Shown here: one piece after another, positions 20,844-32,649 of the stretch
How positions within the stretch are numbered: position 1 is the stretch's first letter
Layout: each line of letters begins with the position of its first letter
Origin: Sacculina carcini
Taxonomy: Eukaryota; Arthropoda; Thecostraca; Sacculinidae
Assembly: GCA_916048095.2 (NCBI GenBank)
Contig: OU696575.1
Coordinates: 9,686,968 to 9,750,967, forward strand
Length of the DNA stretch: 64,000 nucleotides
Direction: 5' to 3'
Made by a program: the position numbers and the translations under genes
The notes under the pieces: generated by a model
Databases searched by the model: none
Told to the model about the DNA's origin: nothing
What the model saw: only the letters and a program-made list of their open reading frames with translations

Positions 20844-20998
20844 AGTCTCGGTGTGGCGAATCTCGGTCGGCTCGGTGTGGAAAGTCTCGGTCGACTCGGT
20901 GTGGCGAGGCTCGGTCGACTCGGTGTGGCGAATCTCGGTCGGCTCGGTGTGGAAAGTCTCGGTCGGCTCGGTGTGGCGAGGCTCGGTCGACTCGGTGG
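20844..20998. repeat. 24-bp coding minisatellite with 72-bp higher-order period
   Basis: About six 24-bp units (phrase CTCGGTCGACTCGGTGTGG with variable ends). Three sub-types alternate (GCGAATC, GAAAGTC, GCGAGGC), giving a 72-bp pattern that occurs twice. On the minus strand the units encode eight-residue repeats (HTEPTEIR, HTESTEPR, HTESTETF) in the acidic tail of the MULE protein, copy A. Confidence 0.88.
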
Positions 20999-22519
20999 CT
21001 GCAACTTCGTGGGGCTCTGCACGGTGGTTTTGTAAACGCTGTCGTTTTCGGATGTCTCGCGAACGTTTGTGTGCTCTCATTCTCTTTGTTGGCTGCTGGT
21101 ATTGTTCGGAGCCTCAGTGGATTCTGTGAGGCGAGCCTCGACATGAGTGTTCAGAACCTCGGTAGTGTGGAGAAGCTCGGTAGGACGCGTGTGGAGAATC
21201 TCAGTGGATTCCGGGTGACAAGCCTCGATCGGCTCGGTGTCGTGAGCTGGGGCGGGCTCAACTGATGCTGACAACGGAGCGAAAGCGGAGACAAGAGGCG
21301 ATATATCTAGGAGGGTAGTCAAAGCATCCATTGTATCAGCATAGGACATGGACCAATCTTTAGGAAGAAAGGAACCAGATGAGAAGAATGCGGGATCATT
21401 TGAGGAGTCAACTGGATCCTGTGTGTGAGAATTAGTGGACGGCGTAGTGATATATGGGGACGGCGGGGTTCTAGGTGGAGACGGAGTTAGGCGGAAGTAC
21501 GGAAGTGGATTCATCATGATAGGATGTGTCATCAGCATCGGAAGATGCTGAATAGTCCGAAAAGGATTCAGCAACAACGCACGATGGCGCTTGAGCCATA
21601 CTGTGGCCCACCGCTCGCGTAATCTTCCTGATATCACCGTCTGACATGTTGTCTGTGACGAGCGAATAAAAGAGCTGTAACTTTCTGGCGAGTTTTTGAC
21701 TTTTAGTACGCGACGATGTGGTGACAAGGTGTCCGGCGTGAATGTTGGCATATTTTTGACAATTCTCCGACGCCTTCGCACGCAATCGATCTATATAAAA
21801 ATATTAGATCGCCCGCGAATGGTCCACCGCAACTGCGCGTGGAACGATTCAACTGCATTATTAGTACGATCCATTTCGTTGTGATATGAGAGGCGCATCC
21901 GATGAGTGTCGCTACGCAACCACTGTCGCTGCACATAGGTAAAAAATCGAATGTACCTGTGGTGATGGCGCCGCAGAAAGCATGTCCCCCCGGATGATAG
22001 AAAAACCCCTCTCCATTACATCGGCTGGAAGAGCAGGAAGTGAAAAAATCAATTTCTCAGCCATTTTCAACAGGTCAAGTCCTGTGTTGCCGCCAGACAA
22101 TCTCCGGGTGCGCCTCCGGATTGCCTGCACATAGTGAAAATATTAACCTTTGGCAGCAATCCCGGGGAATACGACACGCAAGGATGCCATGAAACCGCCT
22201 TCAAAGTCACTCATGTACACAGATGGTCGGAAATTTTGACATAGATCCACCATTTTCCGCCGGCCCCTTACATGCCCTGTGTGCGCACTGGCATCAACAC
22301 ATAAAGAACAGGCAAAAAACCTGGTCACCGTGATTGTCGTACTTTACATGGACAGAGAAAAGCTGGCGAAACATTGACGGACACACGTTGAATGTGCCGT
22401 CAACAAAAATTTGACAATTTTCCCGCAAAGATTGCCATGATGTCGGAGAAAAAGATTAAACTGGTGGACCCCTGATACTCTGCACATCCTCGAAAAAAGG
22501 TATCCCCCATCTGTTTCTG
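20850..22519 (-). pseudogene. MULE-type transposase, copy A, 3' part
   Basis: Minus-strand fragments of a Mutator-like transposase. From the N-terminal side: a catalytic-core stretch with MSDFEGGFMASLRVVFPG (22143-22328), then YFHYVQAIRRRTRRLSGGN after an in-frame stop, then VESFHAQL-type text and a Ser/Thr/Pro-rich acidic C-terminal tail with eight-residue repeats. Sequence 21105-22519 matches copy B (24605-26060) at roughly 95%. Several stops and frame changes make it inactive. The N-terminal end of this copy lies beyond an inserted LINE, at 24405-24505. Confidence 0.75.
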
Positions 22520-24404
22520 CGAAATAATAAAAATAATAATAAGTGCGTTTATTGCAATCACATAATATGTGCTTTTCGTTGCAATATTGATAGAACACAC
22601 ACTAATGCACTGAATTACACATACACGCACGCAAACACACAAGCAGATACACACGCACACATAAACAAACATACACACAAGCAAGCAAGCAGACACACAC
22701 CCCCACACTCACACAAACAAGCACATACACACACACATATGAACATCGTACGCGTGCACACATATTATGCACATAATTAGTTACACATTAATTTGGCCGC
22801 GTCATAATTGAGTCTTCTTATTGCAGCATCAGTGTTCATCCTGCGTGGTGTTAGTCGTCTTTTGTGTCGCAGGTTCTTGTCATGTTCAGCAGCTGGCTCG
22901 AACGTGTTATAAATGCCAATTGGTCGTTTCGTGTTGTAATGCCTCGTATAAGTCTTCGTCTTTTGTTAGTTACCAGCTGATTGACGGTCGGCAGTGCCAG
23001 TCGCTCGCGAGTCGCTGATAGGTGTTCGTATTTCCGTTTTCTTGCCAGTACTCGGGCGCAAAAGTTCAGCATCTTTTGAACGCGTTCTTTTTGCACAGTC
23101 CCGGTTGTTCCATATATCGATATACAATACGATAGTATGGATATTATGGACACGTCGATAATCGGTCTGTGGGTAGATTCGGGTATTGATAGAATCGCCT
23201 GATTGATACATATAAGAATACCGGTAGATTTGTGAACAATGTTTGCTATGTGCCTAGTGAATTGCAGATGTTTGTCGATGTGTACGCCCAGAATTTTAAT
23301 TATGTTGCTCTCTTCAACGTGTGTATCTTGAAATGTCGGAGATATTTTCGGTAAATTTTTCAACAAATATGTGGCTCCGCGCACCATCAACTGAGTTTTC
23401 GTTGGGTTGACTTTCATTCTATTCGATTTGTAGTAATTTTCGAGGTCGCGCAGATGGTCTTCTAGGCGTTGTATGTTTTGTTCGAGACGGTGTTTCGTTG
23501 TGGTCGTGATGAGTGTGGTGTCGTCTGCGTACTGCACTACTTGTATGAAGTTATCTGAACTTTTGTTGGCAATATGAGATGATAGATCGTTCGAAAAAAT
23601 AATAAAAAGTGCACAACTGGGACTTCCGCCCTGGAATATGGAGAGATTGTCGGCTGTTGGCAGCTTGCGAGATAGCTCGTGGCAGTGAGGTCGCTTCAAG
23701 CGCACCTGTTGCGTGTGACCCTCGAGGTAGCTGGCTAACCATGTTGAATCGATGTTATGTGCTTCTATCTTGTCCTGCAATTTGTCATGGTGCACCACGT
23801 CGAAACACTTCGTTAGATCAACAGAGATGAGTAAAGTAGCCTCGCGCTTGTCCATCGCTTTGTAGATGGTGTCCGTCATTACAGACAGGGCAGTTTCGCA
23901 CGACAGTGCCCTTCTGTAGCCGTGATGAGCGTCACTTATGAGACAATTCTGTTCCATGAAATTCATCAGCTGAATTCGGACAGTCTTCTCTAGTATTTTC
24001 ATAACTGGCGGTAGGATCGAGATTGGTCTTGTGTCGTTTTTACTATTCGCACCGTTCTTTGGAACAGGTATGATGATCGCATGTTTGAGCCTTTGCGGGA
24101 CTTGGCGCGAGTTGATACTCAGATTCACTATGTCGAGTAGTATATGACTAATTCCCTCAAACGACATCACAATCGCTTTCATGCTTATGCCATCAGCATC
24201 TTCGCTGGTTGTTTGTTTCATTTTCCGAGTTATATCGAAAAGTTCCTTCATTGTTATGGGTCGTAGCTGTAGTCGTCCTGTGTTAACACATGGTAGCAAA
24301 TTGGCCACAAGTTTTGATGACTCTTGCATACTCTTCACTGTGTCAGCTCCCACCTTGATGAATATTTCGTTCAGTTCGTCGGCGTTTAAATGTAAATATG
24401 GGTG
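22520..24404 (-). mobile_element. 5'-truncated LINE inserted in MULE copy A
   Basis: The 3' side (22520-22850) has a TAA-type tail and a CA-rich untranslated region with a CA microsatellite (about 22614-22735). The 5' side is cut inside the RT-coding frame at 24404. The MULE sequence on either side (ending CTGTTTCTGCGAAA, resuming GGGTGCTGTGCGATCATGG) is continuous in copy B at 26045-26085, which proves the insertion; about three target bases are missing at the junction. Confidence 0.88.
22851..24404 (-). CDS. LINE reverse transcriptase, N-terminally truncated
   Basis: An open frame of about 515 codons with the RT domain: TRPISILPPVMKILEKTV, LISVDLTKCFDVVHHDKL, VVQYADDTTLITTTTK and a thumb region (ILGVHIDKHLQFTRHIANIV). 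The endonuclease and ORF1 are absent because of 5' truncation. The motif that is usually PQGSxLGPLLF reads FQGGSPSCALF, an odd departure close to the active site. The C-terminus is basic (NKRRRLIRGIT). Clade not assigned; a relative lies at 29870-30370. Confidence 0.82.
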   Translation of the reverse strand, partial: HPYLHLNADELNEIFIKVGADTVKSMQESSKLVANLLPCVNTGRLQLRPITMKELFDITRKMKQTTSEDADGISMKAIVMSFEGISHILLDIVNLSINSRQVPQRLKHAIIIPVPKNGANSKNDTRPISILPPVMKILEKTVRIQLMNFMEQNCLISDAHHGYRRALSCETALSVMTDTIYKAMDKREATLLISVDLTKCFDVVHHDKLQDKIEAHNIDSTWLASYLEGHTQQVRLKRPHCHELSRKLPTADNLSIFQGGSPSCALFIIFSNDLSSHIANKSSDNFIQVVQYADDTTLITTTTKHRLEQNIQRLEDHLRDLENYYKSNRMKVNPTKTQLMVRGATYLLKNLPKISPTFQDTHVEESNIIKILGVHIDKHLQFTRHIANIVHKSTGILICINQAILSIPESTHRPIIDVSIISILSYCISIYGTTGTVQKERVQKMLNFCARVLARKRKYEHLSATRERLALPTVNQLVTNKRRRLIRGITTRNDQLAFITRSSQLLNMTRTCDTKDD

Positions 24405-24510
24405 TTGGGTGCTGTGCGATCATGGTCGCCAGCTCTGATGGTGTGTTAGGGATGCGTAAAGAATAACTGCTACGCACCGCACTCGTGCTTCGCCGCATGT
24501 TGGGTATGTG
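24405..24510 (-). pseudogene. MULE copy A, N-terminal part beyond the LINE
   Basis: Matches copy B at 26066-26161 almost base for base, and lies directly after the LINE 5' end. Its outer edge abuts the 3' end of copy B, which shows that A and B are a tandem repeat. Confidence 0.75.
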
Positions 24511-26270
24511 ATATCCGACCCTGAATGTGTGCGCGTTGCCTGATTATATATGTCCACAAGTTGAAAGGGATCGGTTGACGCGCGTGAGCGACGTGAGAGA
24601 CAGAGGTATTGGTCGGAGCCTCAGTGGATTCTGTGAGGCGAGCCTCGACATGAGTGTTCAGAACCTCGGTAGTGTGGAGAAGCTCGGTAGGACACGTGTG
24701 GAGAATCTCAGTGGATTCCGCGTGACAAGCCTCGATCGGCTCGGTGTCGTGAGCTGGGGCGGGCTCAACTGATGCTGACAACGGAGCAAAAACGGAGACA
24801 AGAGGCGATATATCTAGGAGGATAGTCAAAGCATACATTGTATCAGCATAGGACATGGACCAATCTTCAGGAAGAAAGGAACCAGATGAGAGGAATGCAG
24901 GATCAGTTGAGGAGTCAACTGGATCCTGTGTTTGAGAATTAGTGGACGGCGTAGTGATATATGGGGACGGCGGTGTTCTAGGTGGAGACGGAGTTAGGAA
25001 GGAGGTAGGCGGAAGTACAGAAGCGGATACATCATGATCAGATGTGTCATCAGCATCGGAAGATGCCGAATCGTCCGAAAACGTTTCAGCAACAACAACG
25101 CCCTTTGGCGCTTGAGCCATAGTGTGGCCCACCGCTCGCGTGAACATCCTGATATCCTCGTCTGACATGGTGTCTGTGACGCGCGAATAAAGCAGCTGTA
25201 ACTTTCTGACGATTTTTTGGCTTTTAGTACGCGACGATGTGCTGATACGGTGTCCGGCGTAAATTTTGGCATATTTTCGGCAATTCTCCGACTCCTTCGC
25301 ACGCAATCGATCTAAGAGAACAAAAATATTAGATCGCCCGCGAATGGTCCACCGCAGCTGCGCGTGGAACGATTCAACTGCACTATTAGTGCAATCCATT
25401 TCGTTGTGATGCGAGAGGCGCCTCCGATGAATGTCGCTACGCAACCACTGTCGCTGCACATAGGTGAAAAACGCTGTTAAAATCGAATGGACCTGTGGTG
25501 ATGGCGCTACAGAATGGATGTCCCCCGGATGATAGAAAGCCCTCTCTCCATTAGATCGGCTGGAAGAGCAGGAAGTGAAAAAACCAATTTCTCAGCCTTT
25601 TTCAACAGGTCAAGTCCTGTGTTGCCGCCAGACAATCTCCGGGTGTGCCTCCGGATTGCCTGCACATAGTGAAAATATCAACTTTTGGCAGCAATCCTGG
25701 GGAATACGACACGCAAGGATGCCATGAAACCGCCTTAAAAGTCACTCATGGACACAGGTGGTCGGAAATTTGGACATAGATCCACCATTTTCCGCCAGAC
25801 GGCCCATACATGCCCTGTGTGCGCACTGGCATCAACACGTAAAGAACGGGCAAAAATCCTGGTCATCGTGATTGTCGTACTTTACATGGACAGTGAAAAG
25901 CTGGCGAAACATTGACGGACACACGTAGAAAGTGCCATCAACAAAAATTTGACAATTTTCCCGCAAAGATTGCCATGATGTCGGGGAAAAAGATTAAACT
26001 GGTGGACCCCTGATACTCTGCACATCCTCGAAAAATGGGATCCCCCATCTGTTTCTGCGAAACGAGGGTGCTGTGCGATCATGGTCACCAGCTCTGATGG
26101 TGTGTTAGGGATGCGTAAAGACGAGCTGCTACGCACCGCACTCGTGCTTCGCCGCATGTTCCGACATTTTTGGTGACGTAGATGTACTGGTCCTGGACGT
26201 AGAACGTACTCGTCCTCACAGAAGAGCGTTGCACTATCCTTTCCATGTTCTATAACAGCAACTCTCACTC
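24510..26270 (-). pseudogene. MULE-type transposase, copy B
   Basis: Better preserved copy of the MULE gene. Element order on the minus strand: an N-terminal part (25882-26268) with Cys/His and basic text, then FVDGTFYVCPSMFRQ (first catalytic Asp region) in another frame, stops near 25700-25830, and an open C-terminal frame 24470-25459 with CTNSAVESFHAQLRWTIRGR, a tail rich in Ser, Pro and Thr (LTPSPPRTPPSPYITTPSTN) and acidic clusters. The last codons read into copy A. The SFHxxL motif after the catalytic core is typical of MULE proteins. Inactive. Confidence 0.75.
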
Positions 26271-26409
26271 ACACACACTCCAAAAATTGTTAAAATATCA
26301 GCATCGATGCAAAATGTCTATTATTGCTTGGACAAAACAATTCATCCCCATTATGAATTGTTGACTTGAATTAAACCAAAAAAATGGCTGCTAGATATTA
26401 GTCAAAAAA

Positions 26410-27310
26410 ATATATGTCCGCGCCGAAAACTGCGTACGTGGGCATCGCTGGCCCGCTCGCGCCCACAAGACATCACACCACAGTCAAACCTAGAACACGA
26501 CTCCACGGTTACACCGTCACACACAGGAGCACACACGGACAATCACACAGTGTTCGGACAGTCACACACAACAACCAATCAGCGGCGAGCTGGTCAAGTG
26601 ATCGCCGCCGCAAGACATAAACACGTAACAGCATGACACTCATGTACAGTAAACTACACAGAATCAGGCATACTCACACGCTCACACACAATCTCTCACT
26701 CTCTCTCTCTCGCACCATACACAATCACACAACACCTCTACCTGTTTTTAAAGAAACATACGAACTAAAGAACAGACAATTTAAACCAAAACAAAAAACG
26801 CAAACCAGAGAAATCAACAACAAAAACAACGTAACCCGACGACGGCCTCCATCATACACACACAACGTAGCTGCGGCGAAGCACAACACGACAGGCCCCA
26901 CCGTCCACTACGCTCCCGCCTCGCCCGTGTTCTCCAGTGCTCCGCCGCAGCCTGCCGTCTTTTCCATCACCGGCTGTCGCGACAGGGCACACCACCTCGA
27001 CCCCAGCATCCACCGTGCTCCCGTCGACTCCAGTGCTCTTTATCACCCTGTCGCAGACAGCCGTGAAATCGCCGTTCACGCAGGCCACGCCGTCGTCGTC
27101 GATCGATGTTCTTCCTCCGGCTTCAGTAGCACATTTCTCTCATCTGCCCTCCAGCACCAGCAGCCTCCACCAGCATTCTTCCGGCTGCCCGGCGACGAGT
27201 CCAACACCAGTGCGGGCGGGAAGACTAGTATCCCTCGGCCGCAGCTCCCCCGCTGCTTCCAGCCGGCACCATGCTTCACTGCCGTCCACCTGCACACTAT
27301 TTGCTGCTGA
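26410..27310 (+). other. CpG-rich segment with unrecognised 225-codon frame
   Basis: A GC- and CpG-rich island (strongest 26870-27260) within AT-rich DNA. A CCAAT box with an adjoining GC stretch (AACCAATCAGCGGCGAGC, about 26573) lies upstream. Frame 26633-27310 codes a Pro/Ser/His-rich protein with no recognisable domain; other frames are also open, as expected of CpG-rich DNA. It could be a host promoter with first exon, or the 5' end of a mobile element. Confidence 0.3.
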
Positions 27311-28390
27311 AGTCGGGTCGTAGTCGCAAAAATACATTCGAAACAAAAAGGGCGAAATAGCTTGTAACGAAAACGAAATTGATATCTCAAAACATAAATT
27401 ATATAATTGAGGTTTACTTAATTAAAAACCAAAACAAAGAAGTTTATTTGGTCAAGGTTTTTTAGCATTTTTTTGTTTAAAACATCTTTGTATTTAAAGT
27501 CGCACCTCTAATTCGAGCACATACATCTCGTGCGCAATATGTTTATCAAAGCTATCTTTCAGTATCTTTCAAAAATTATTGTTTCACTAAAAACGTTGGT
27601 TAAAAACACTTTACCAACCAATTAATGTCTTTTTCTGCTGACAACCTTTTCCGAATCTGTACTGCAATAAAAGGAAAAACAATACACCAGTTTTTAAACA
27701 TCATGACTTCTTTTTGTAAATATCATGGTTTCCCTGAAGAAAAACTCTTGATCAATCAATGAATTTGTTTTGATCTGCTGACAAATTAATTCGAATATCC
27801 ACATCATTAAAGCCATCTTTCAATACAACATTTGTCTTTTAAAAAAAAAGTACACCACAGCCGACATGCAATTTCAAACAGCTTCATAGGATATTTATTG
27901 ATAAATATTTTCGGTTTTTACCTTTATAAAAATTATCTTTGAAATAACACGTGAAGCGATACAAAACTTCAATCAAACTCATGTATACGTACTAAAATCT
28001 AACATGCGAGGACAATTGGGACTAATCATAAAAACCATAAAAAACAAAACAAATATAAAACATGCTTTTTAAAGGCAACAAAAAACGTTTTTTTGCATCT
28101 CTAACCGTGACTAGAGTGCATAAAGGTGAATTTACCCAATAAACCGCGTGCGCCTGCAAAATATAAATGACTACGCGCCACAGCGTCACGTGTGCTTGTT
28201 ACGTCACGTACGGATTCACAACTGTCAATCCTTACATGATCCGCCAGTCTGTCTTAATTGTAGAGTTTGCGTTCGTAGTGTTTTTGTTGAATAATGTTGC
28301 TACAAATTATGGCTGTATCACTGTGTTGATTTTCATCTTGGTGAATGTTGTGAGTGAGACGGTTGTTTGGTTACAATTTTTCAGGAGATT
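27311..28390. other. AT-rich stretch, nothing recognised
   Basis: No coding frame, RNA gene or clear repeat structure could be supported. Confidence 0.5.
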
Positions 28391-28394
28391 ATAA

Positions 28395-29160
28395 TTCAGG
28401 AGATTATAATATGGAGTCAGTCTGAGTTATCCAATATCAGCGTTGTTTTCGAACATTTTCTCGATGTTGTTGTGCACTGGTACATTATCAATGATAATTG
28501 TTGGGTCATGAAATTCACCCGCCCGACATTGCTCGATGAGCGACTCAAACCACTCAGCACATTCGTCTTTTTAAATTAGCCTCGTCTTGTCGAAATGTAT
28601 ATTACTCTTGAGGTTGTCATTGCGCCTATTATATGTAGGTTGTCGTCTTTGCTTGCAGGCAACACCACTGGTGCTCGGGTGCCCACCTTTGATCTGACAT
28701 GAGTTCTTTTACAATACATATTGAAGTTTGTTTCATCTACCCCTACTAGGGTAGGCCCTTCGGACCGAATTCGAAACGATTCCATGAAAAGATCTCTATT
28801 GGCTTTATTCTCCTCACTGTTCATCCTATCTACAGTTGGACGCACAAACTTGAGGGAAAACATTTCACCGTCCAACCAGTTCTTAATGGTGTTTATACAT
28901 AGCCGACATCCGTGCTGGGCTGTGACTATGGCCCGCAGCTCACTCAGTGTGATAGACGATGTCAGCGGTTGTCAGCGTTCCGACTATTTCCGGATTTTTC
29001 TTCACATTGTTTCCTCCCCGCTGATTTGGTGACTCCTGGTTGTTTTTCAGCCAGTCATAAGCGGTCTTCGCATTGACGCCCAGTGTTTTGCCACTGTCTT
29101 CCAGTTGCCTTCATTGTTATACGCATCAATGATTATTTTCTTGTCCTACCAACTTATCTT
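28395..29160 (-). pseudogene. IS630/Tc1-like transposase remnant, copy 1
   Basis: Minus strand. The N-terminal helix-turn-helix reads NWKTVAKTLGVNAKTAYDWL (about 29040-29150) once a one-base shift is allowed; the linker includes CRLCINTIKNWLDGEMFSLK. The catalytic domain shows the first Asp in LVGVDETNFNMY (about 28730) and the second in IIIDNVPVHNN (about 28470, another frame). The final acidic residue region is not found. Best preserved of four related copies in the window (see 30688, 32650 and 61403). Confidence 0.72.
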
Positions 29161-29870
29161 TTTATTTTTCATTATATATAAAAATGTCAAGCAAGTTTAT
29201 TAATCAAGCAAAAAAAGTATTAGCAAATGTACAGCGACTTTGGCAAACGTGAGAAAAATTGTGCGTAATTGAGACGTAACTTCATTCGTTTCACTAAATG
29301 TCTGCTCAGCATACCATTAATGATGCCGCCAATTACTAATTTCAACACATTTAGAGAGATATTTGTTTTTTAATTGCAGCTAATCATCCATATATAATCA
29401 TTTATTGAACGAGACACGAAATTGAACAGCACTTACATTATAATGTAAGTGCTGTTTCGCGTCGTGCTGTATAATTATGCATTGCGCATCAGCATAAAGA
29501 ACAAACGGTGGCCTTGCTCTTAACAACCTAACTCAAATTGTGTATAGTTCGTCATACATGTTTCAAAGTGAAGTTTAAGCTATGCAGCGTTCTTTGAAAT
29601 ATTAACAAGGATTCATTGCGTTTCCACCAGGTCTTCTTGTCTGGTTGTTGCTTAATAATATTTCTACACTCTGTTGGTGAAACTTTGTAGGTGCGCGATG
29701 TTTATATTGCTGATAGCATGGAGTCCCAATTCCTCCATCAGATTCACCCGCTATTCGTCAATAGAAACACCGGAGTCAACTCGGCCAGCTGAACCCAGTC
29801 AACCCGGCCAGCTGTGGTATTCGCTCTGTCAATTGGTTTTTGAAAATTCGAGCACAAACATTCAATATTT
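29160..29870. other. AT-rich spacer with a 32-bp perfect palindrome
   Basis: No gene seen. Holds the palindrome at 29425-29456, listed separately. Confidence 0.5.
29425..29456. repeat. Perfect 32-bp palindrome
   Basis: AACAGCACTTACATTA is followed at once by its reverse complement. Flanks CGAAATTG and TCGCG extend it loosely. Could be a tiny inverted-repeat element or a recombination product. Confidence 0.9.
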
Positions 29871-30400
29871 TATGTAGCCTGTGTAGATGTTCGGAGCATG
29901 CGGTGCCATATACTTATACAATATGTTAAAATCCACATGATAAAAGCGTTGATCAGCGACCTGTGAATGTTGGCGGGCAGACTGGTCTTGATGCGGTTGA
30001 GCATGATCAATGTTGCTAACGATTTGTGTTCCAGATTGTCGATGTGCTGCCCAAAGTCCAAACGCTTGTCTATTGTCACTCCAAGTAATTTCATAGAATT
30101 TTACACTGCTAAATTGGTTTCCATGAATTTTATTATTATTTCCGGAGAAGTGGGCAATAGATAGTTTGTGCCTGCTAGTAGAACTTGTTTTTGGGGATTT
30201 ATTTTCATGTTGCTGGAAATGAAATAGTCATACGCGTGCTGCAGTTTTCGCTCGAGACTTTCCACATTGATCCCCAAGTCAAGTCTGCTCGAAGTAAGTA
30301 TAAGAGTCGTGTCGTCAGCATATTGTATATTCTGTAGATGTGTGTGGTTGCATTGCTTATGCAATTACAATTTTCACGACGCACCATATGATGCAATGCA
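29870..30400 (-). pseudogene. LINE reverse transcriptase fragment
   Basis: Minus-strand pieces with NIQYADDTTLILTSSRLDLG, MKINPQKQVLLAG and KLLGVTIDKRLDFGQHIDNL, the palm and thumb of a non-LTR RT of the same type as 22851-24404. At least one frame change separates the pieces (30101-30364 and 29870-30094). 5'-truncated. Confidence 0.75.
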
Positions 30401-30687
30401 AAAGCATAAGCTTTTGCATTGCTTATTTATTCTTCTATATTATTCCGTCATTTTGTGGCGCTATGCAACCTCCTCTTCTTGTACAGAGAGCGGATTTCAG
30501 GCGGAAGTGGACGCCTGTGAGTGTTTCTCACTCGTATTTCTATGATAGGCAAATATTCATTTAAAAACCCACCAAAAAATGTTCACAAAGTAATCATATT
30601 TGGTTTCAATCAAATGATTCGAATAAAATGGTATCCAATATTTTTGTAGGAGGATGCAGGGGAAATACAAGGTGGGCACCAGCACTT

Positions 30688-31250
30688 CTATCGTGCTGCC
30701 AACGAGTAAAGGAGCCAACCTGCAGACAATCTGGCCCAGTTTGTGTTTGATAGTGGTCGTGAGTGGACGTATTTGTCCGTGGTTCCGATCAGGTGCACGC
30801 GTTTGTGAATGTTGAAATTGATCTCGTCCAGCCAAATTGGAGTACGACCATCTGCCCTTGTTTTGAAGAATCCCTCCATATAGGCGGCTCTCTTTTTTGG
30901 TTTTCTTCAGAAGTTATGTTATGAACAATCGGACGCACATTTTTCAAACAACTCTCCGTTGAGCCAGTTGCGATTGGTGTTGGAGCACACTTCAAATCCG
31001 TGATTCAACCTCACGAGGTCTCGCAGCTCTTTTAGTGTGAGAGGTGACTTGTTTTCAACCGCTGACGTAATAGGTTTTATCATTTCTGTGGTTTTCTAAT
31101 TGTTGTTCCATCTTCGAGAATTTATTGCGCTTGTTTCGCTTTTCAGCCAATGGTACGCTGTTTTTATGTTCACACCGAGCGTATTAGCGACACTTACGAT
31201 CGCGTCATTATTGTAAATACAAATGATTCCTTTTCGGTCCAAACATCAAA
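30688..31250 (-). pseudogene. IS630/Tc1-like transposase remnant, copy 2
   Basis: Related to 28395-29160: linker SCLKNVRPIVHNITSEENQK, first-Asp motif PIWLDEINFNIHKRVH, and upstream traces of the helix-turn-helix (31100-31240). Many lesions; inactive. Confidence 0.6.
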
Positions 31251-31541
31251 ACATCCAGCTCAATCGTGTTCCAGCTCAAATTGTTGATCCTATCGCGTTA
31301 CCATGACAACTCAAGAACATTGGGATATTTGAAAATTACATAATTAACAATTTCACGAGCATCATGCGTTGAACAACTAATTGATTTTAAACATATTTCA
31401 ATAATAATTAAATTGAGTCTAACATTACAATTTCAATTTAAGGAACTACACTGTTTTTGCTTTCTGCCGCCCCGCCCTCATCCGCTTACCAGCTACGTCG
31501 ACGTGTGCAACATGCCCATCTCCTGCTCTTCTTCGTGTCCA

Positions 31542-31900
31542 TTATCCGCGACGCACCCACTCTGACAGGGGAAGGACATGCTCCGGTGGCAGCCACTCCT
31601 GTTTCATGAACCTGCGTAGGTGAATCACCATACGTTTGTCAAAATCGGTTTGGCAGTCCTCGGGATACTCGGTCCTGTGCTCGTTCACCAGCCAGTCCAA
31701 GGCGTCAGGTAGCGTATATTCAGCTTCACGATATTCACGATAACCAAAGGTCTCGATATAGCAGATGTAAGCGCTCCGCCTGCCGCCCACCGCAACCTCC
31801 GGCGAAGGGAATCGCTCCCGTGCGGCGTCTCGATGTTACTGACTTCCACCGCCCAGAACAACCAAATTTTCCAACGCCATGTATTCTGAATGGTAGAAGA
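31542..31900 (-). CDS. Unrecognised small reading frame
   Basis: 82 codons from 31790 (GGRRSAYICYIETFGYREY ... FMKQEWLPPEHVLPLSEW). Composition is balanced and protein-like, with more GC than its flanks, and the frame can be followed upstream in pieces to about 31900. No motif recognised. It may be a short exon or the remnant of a mobile-element gene. Confidence 0.25.
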
Positions 31901-32640
31901 CGTCAACTCTGCACAAATATAATTTCCACTAAACCACTGTTATCACGCACAAATAATAGTGATGCCAGCAATATACACTAAATAAAAATTCCACCAAAAA
32001 GAAAACAACATATTGTAATCATGCATAGCGGAACGGCGGTGTCTCAGCTCACCTCTGTGGCTGTCGCACGAGCAGCAAGCAACCAGCAGTAAACAATCGC
32101 CAAATATCCAAACTAACCAGAGCGAAAACACATTTGAAGTTCACAATACGTGCATAACCCAACGCTGACCGCCGTCCAGTCACAACCACCAATATCCCTG
32201 ACACCCAAGGAAAAAACAGCTGATCCACACCCGAAAAAAACATGGCCGTCTGCCCATCGTGTGTAGCTTATGCTGCCGTTTCCAGGATACTAAAACTATA
32301 TCAAATTTAGCTATAATAAGTAACAATGACTAAATTTAGCGATAATATGAATTTATTTACAACGCGGCAGCTACAGCAGAGATCACGCCAATTCGCACTG
32401 ACTACAGCAGAGATCACGCCAATTCGCACTGGTCACAGTGACATAGCGCGTTTTCTACCACGAGCACCACCTCGCTTTGATATTTGCATAACGCTTCTCG
32501 TAGGCATCTTCTAACAAACTCATTGTCAGAACTTTTATTAAAGCTACCACGCTTGATCTCGTGGTGTACCATTCCTAGCCTGCAAATACACCCAATTAAG
32601 TGGATATTTACACCCCTGTTTACCGCTGATACTGAAGATG
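31900..32640. other. Spacer with a 31-bp tandem duplication
   Basis: No gene supported. A 31-bp direct repeat (phrase CTACAGCAGAGATCACGCCA) lies at 32371-32401 and 32402-32432. Confidence 0.6.
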
Positions 32641-32649
32641 AGCGAGTTC

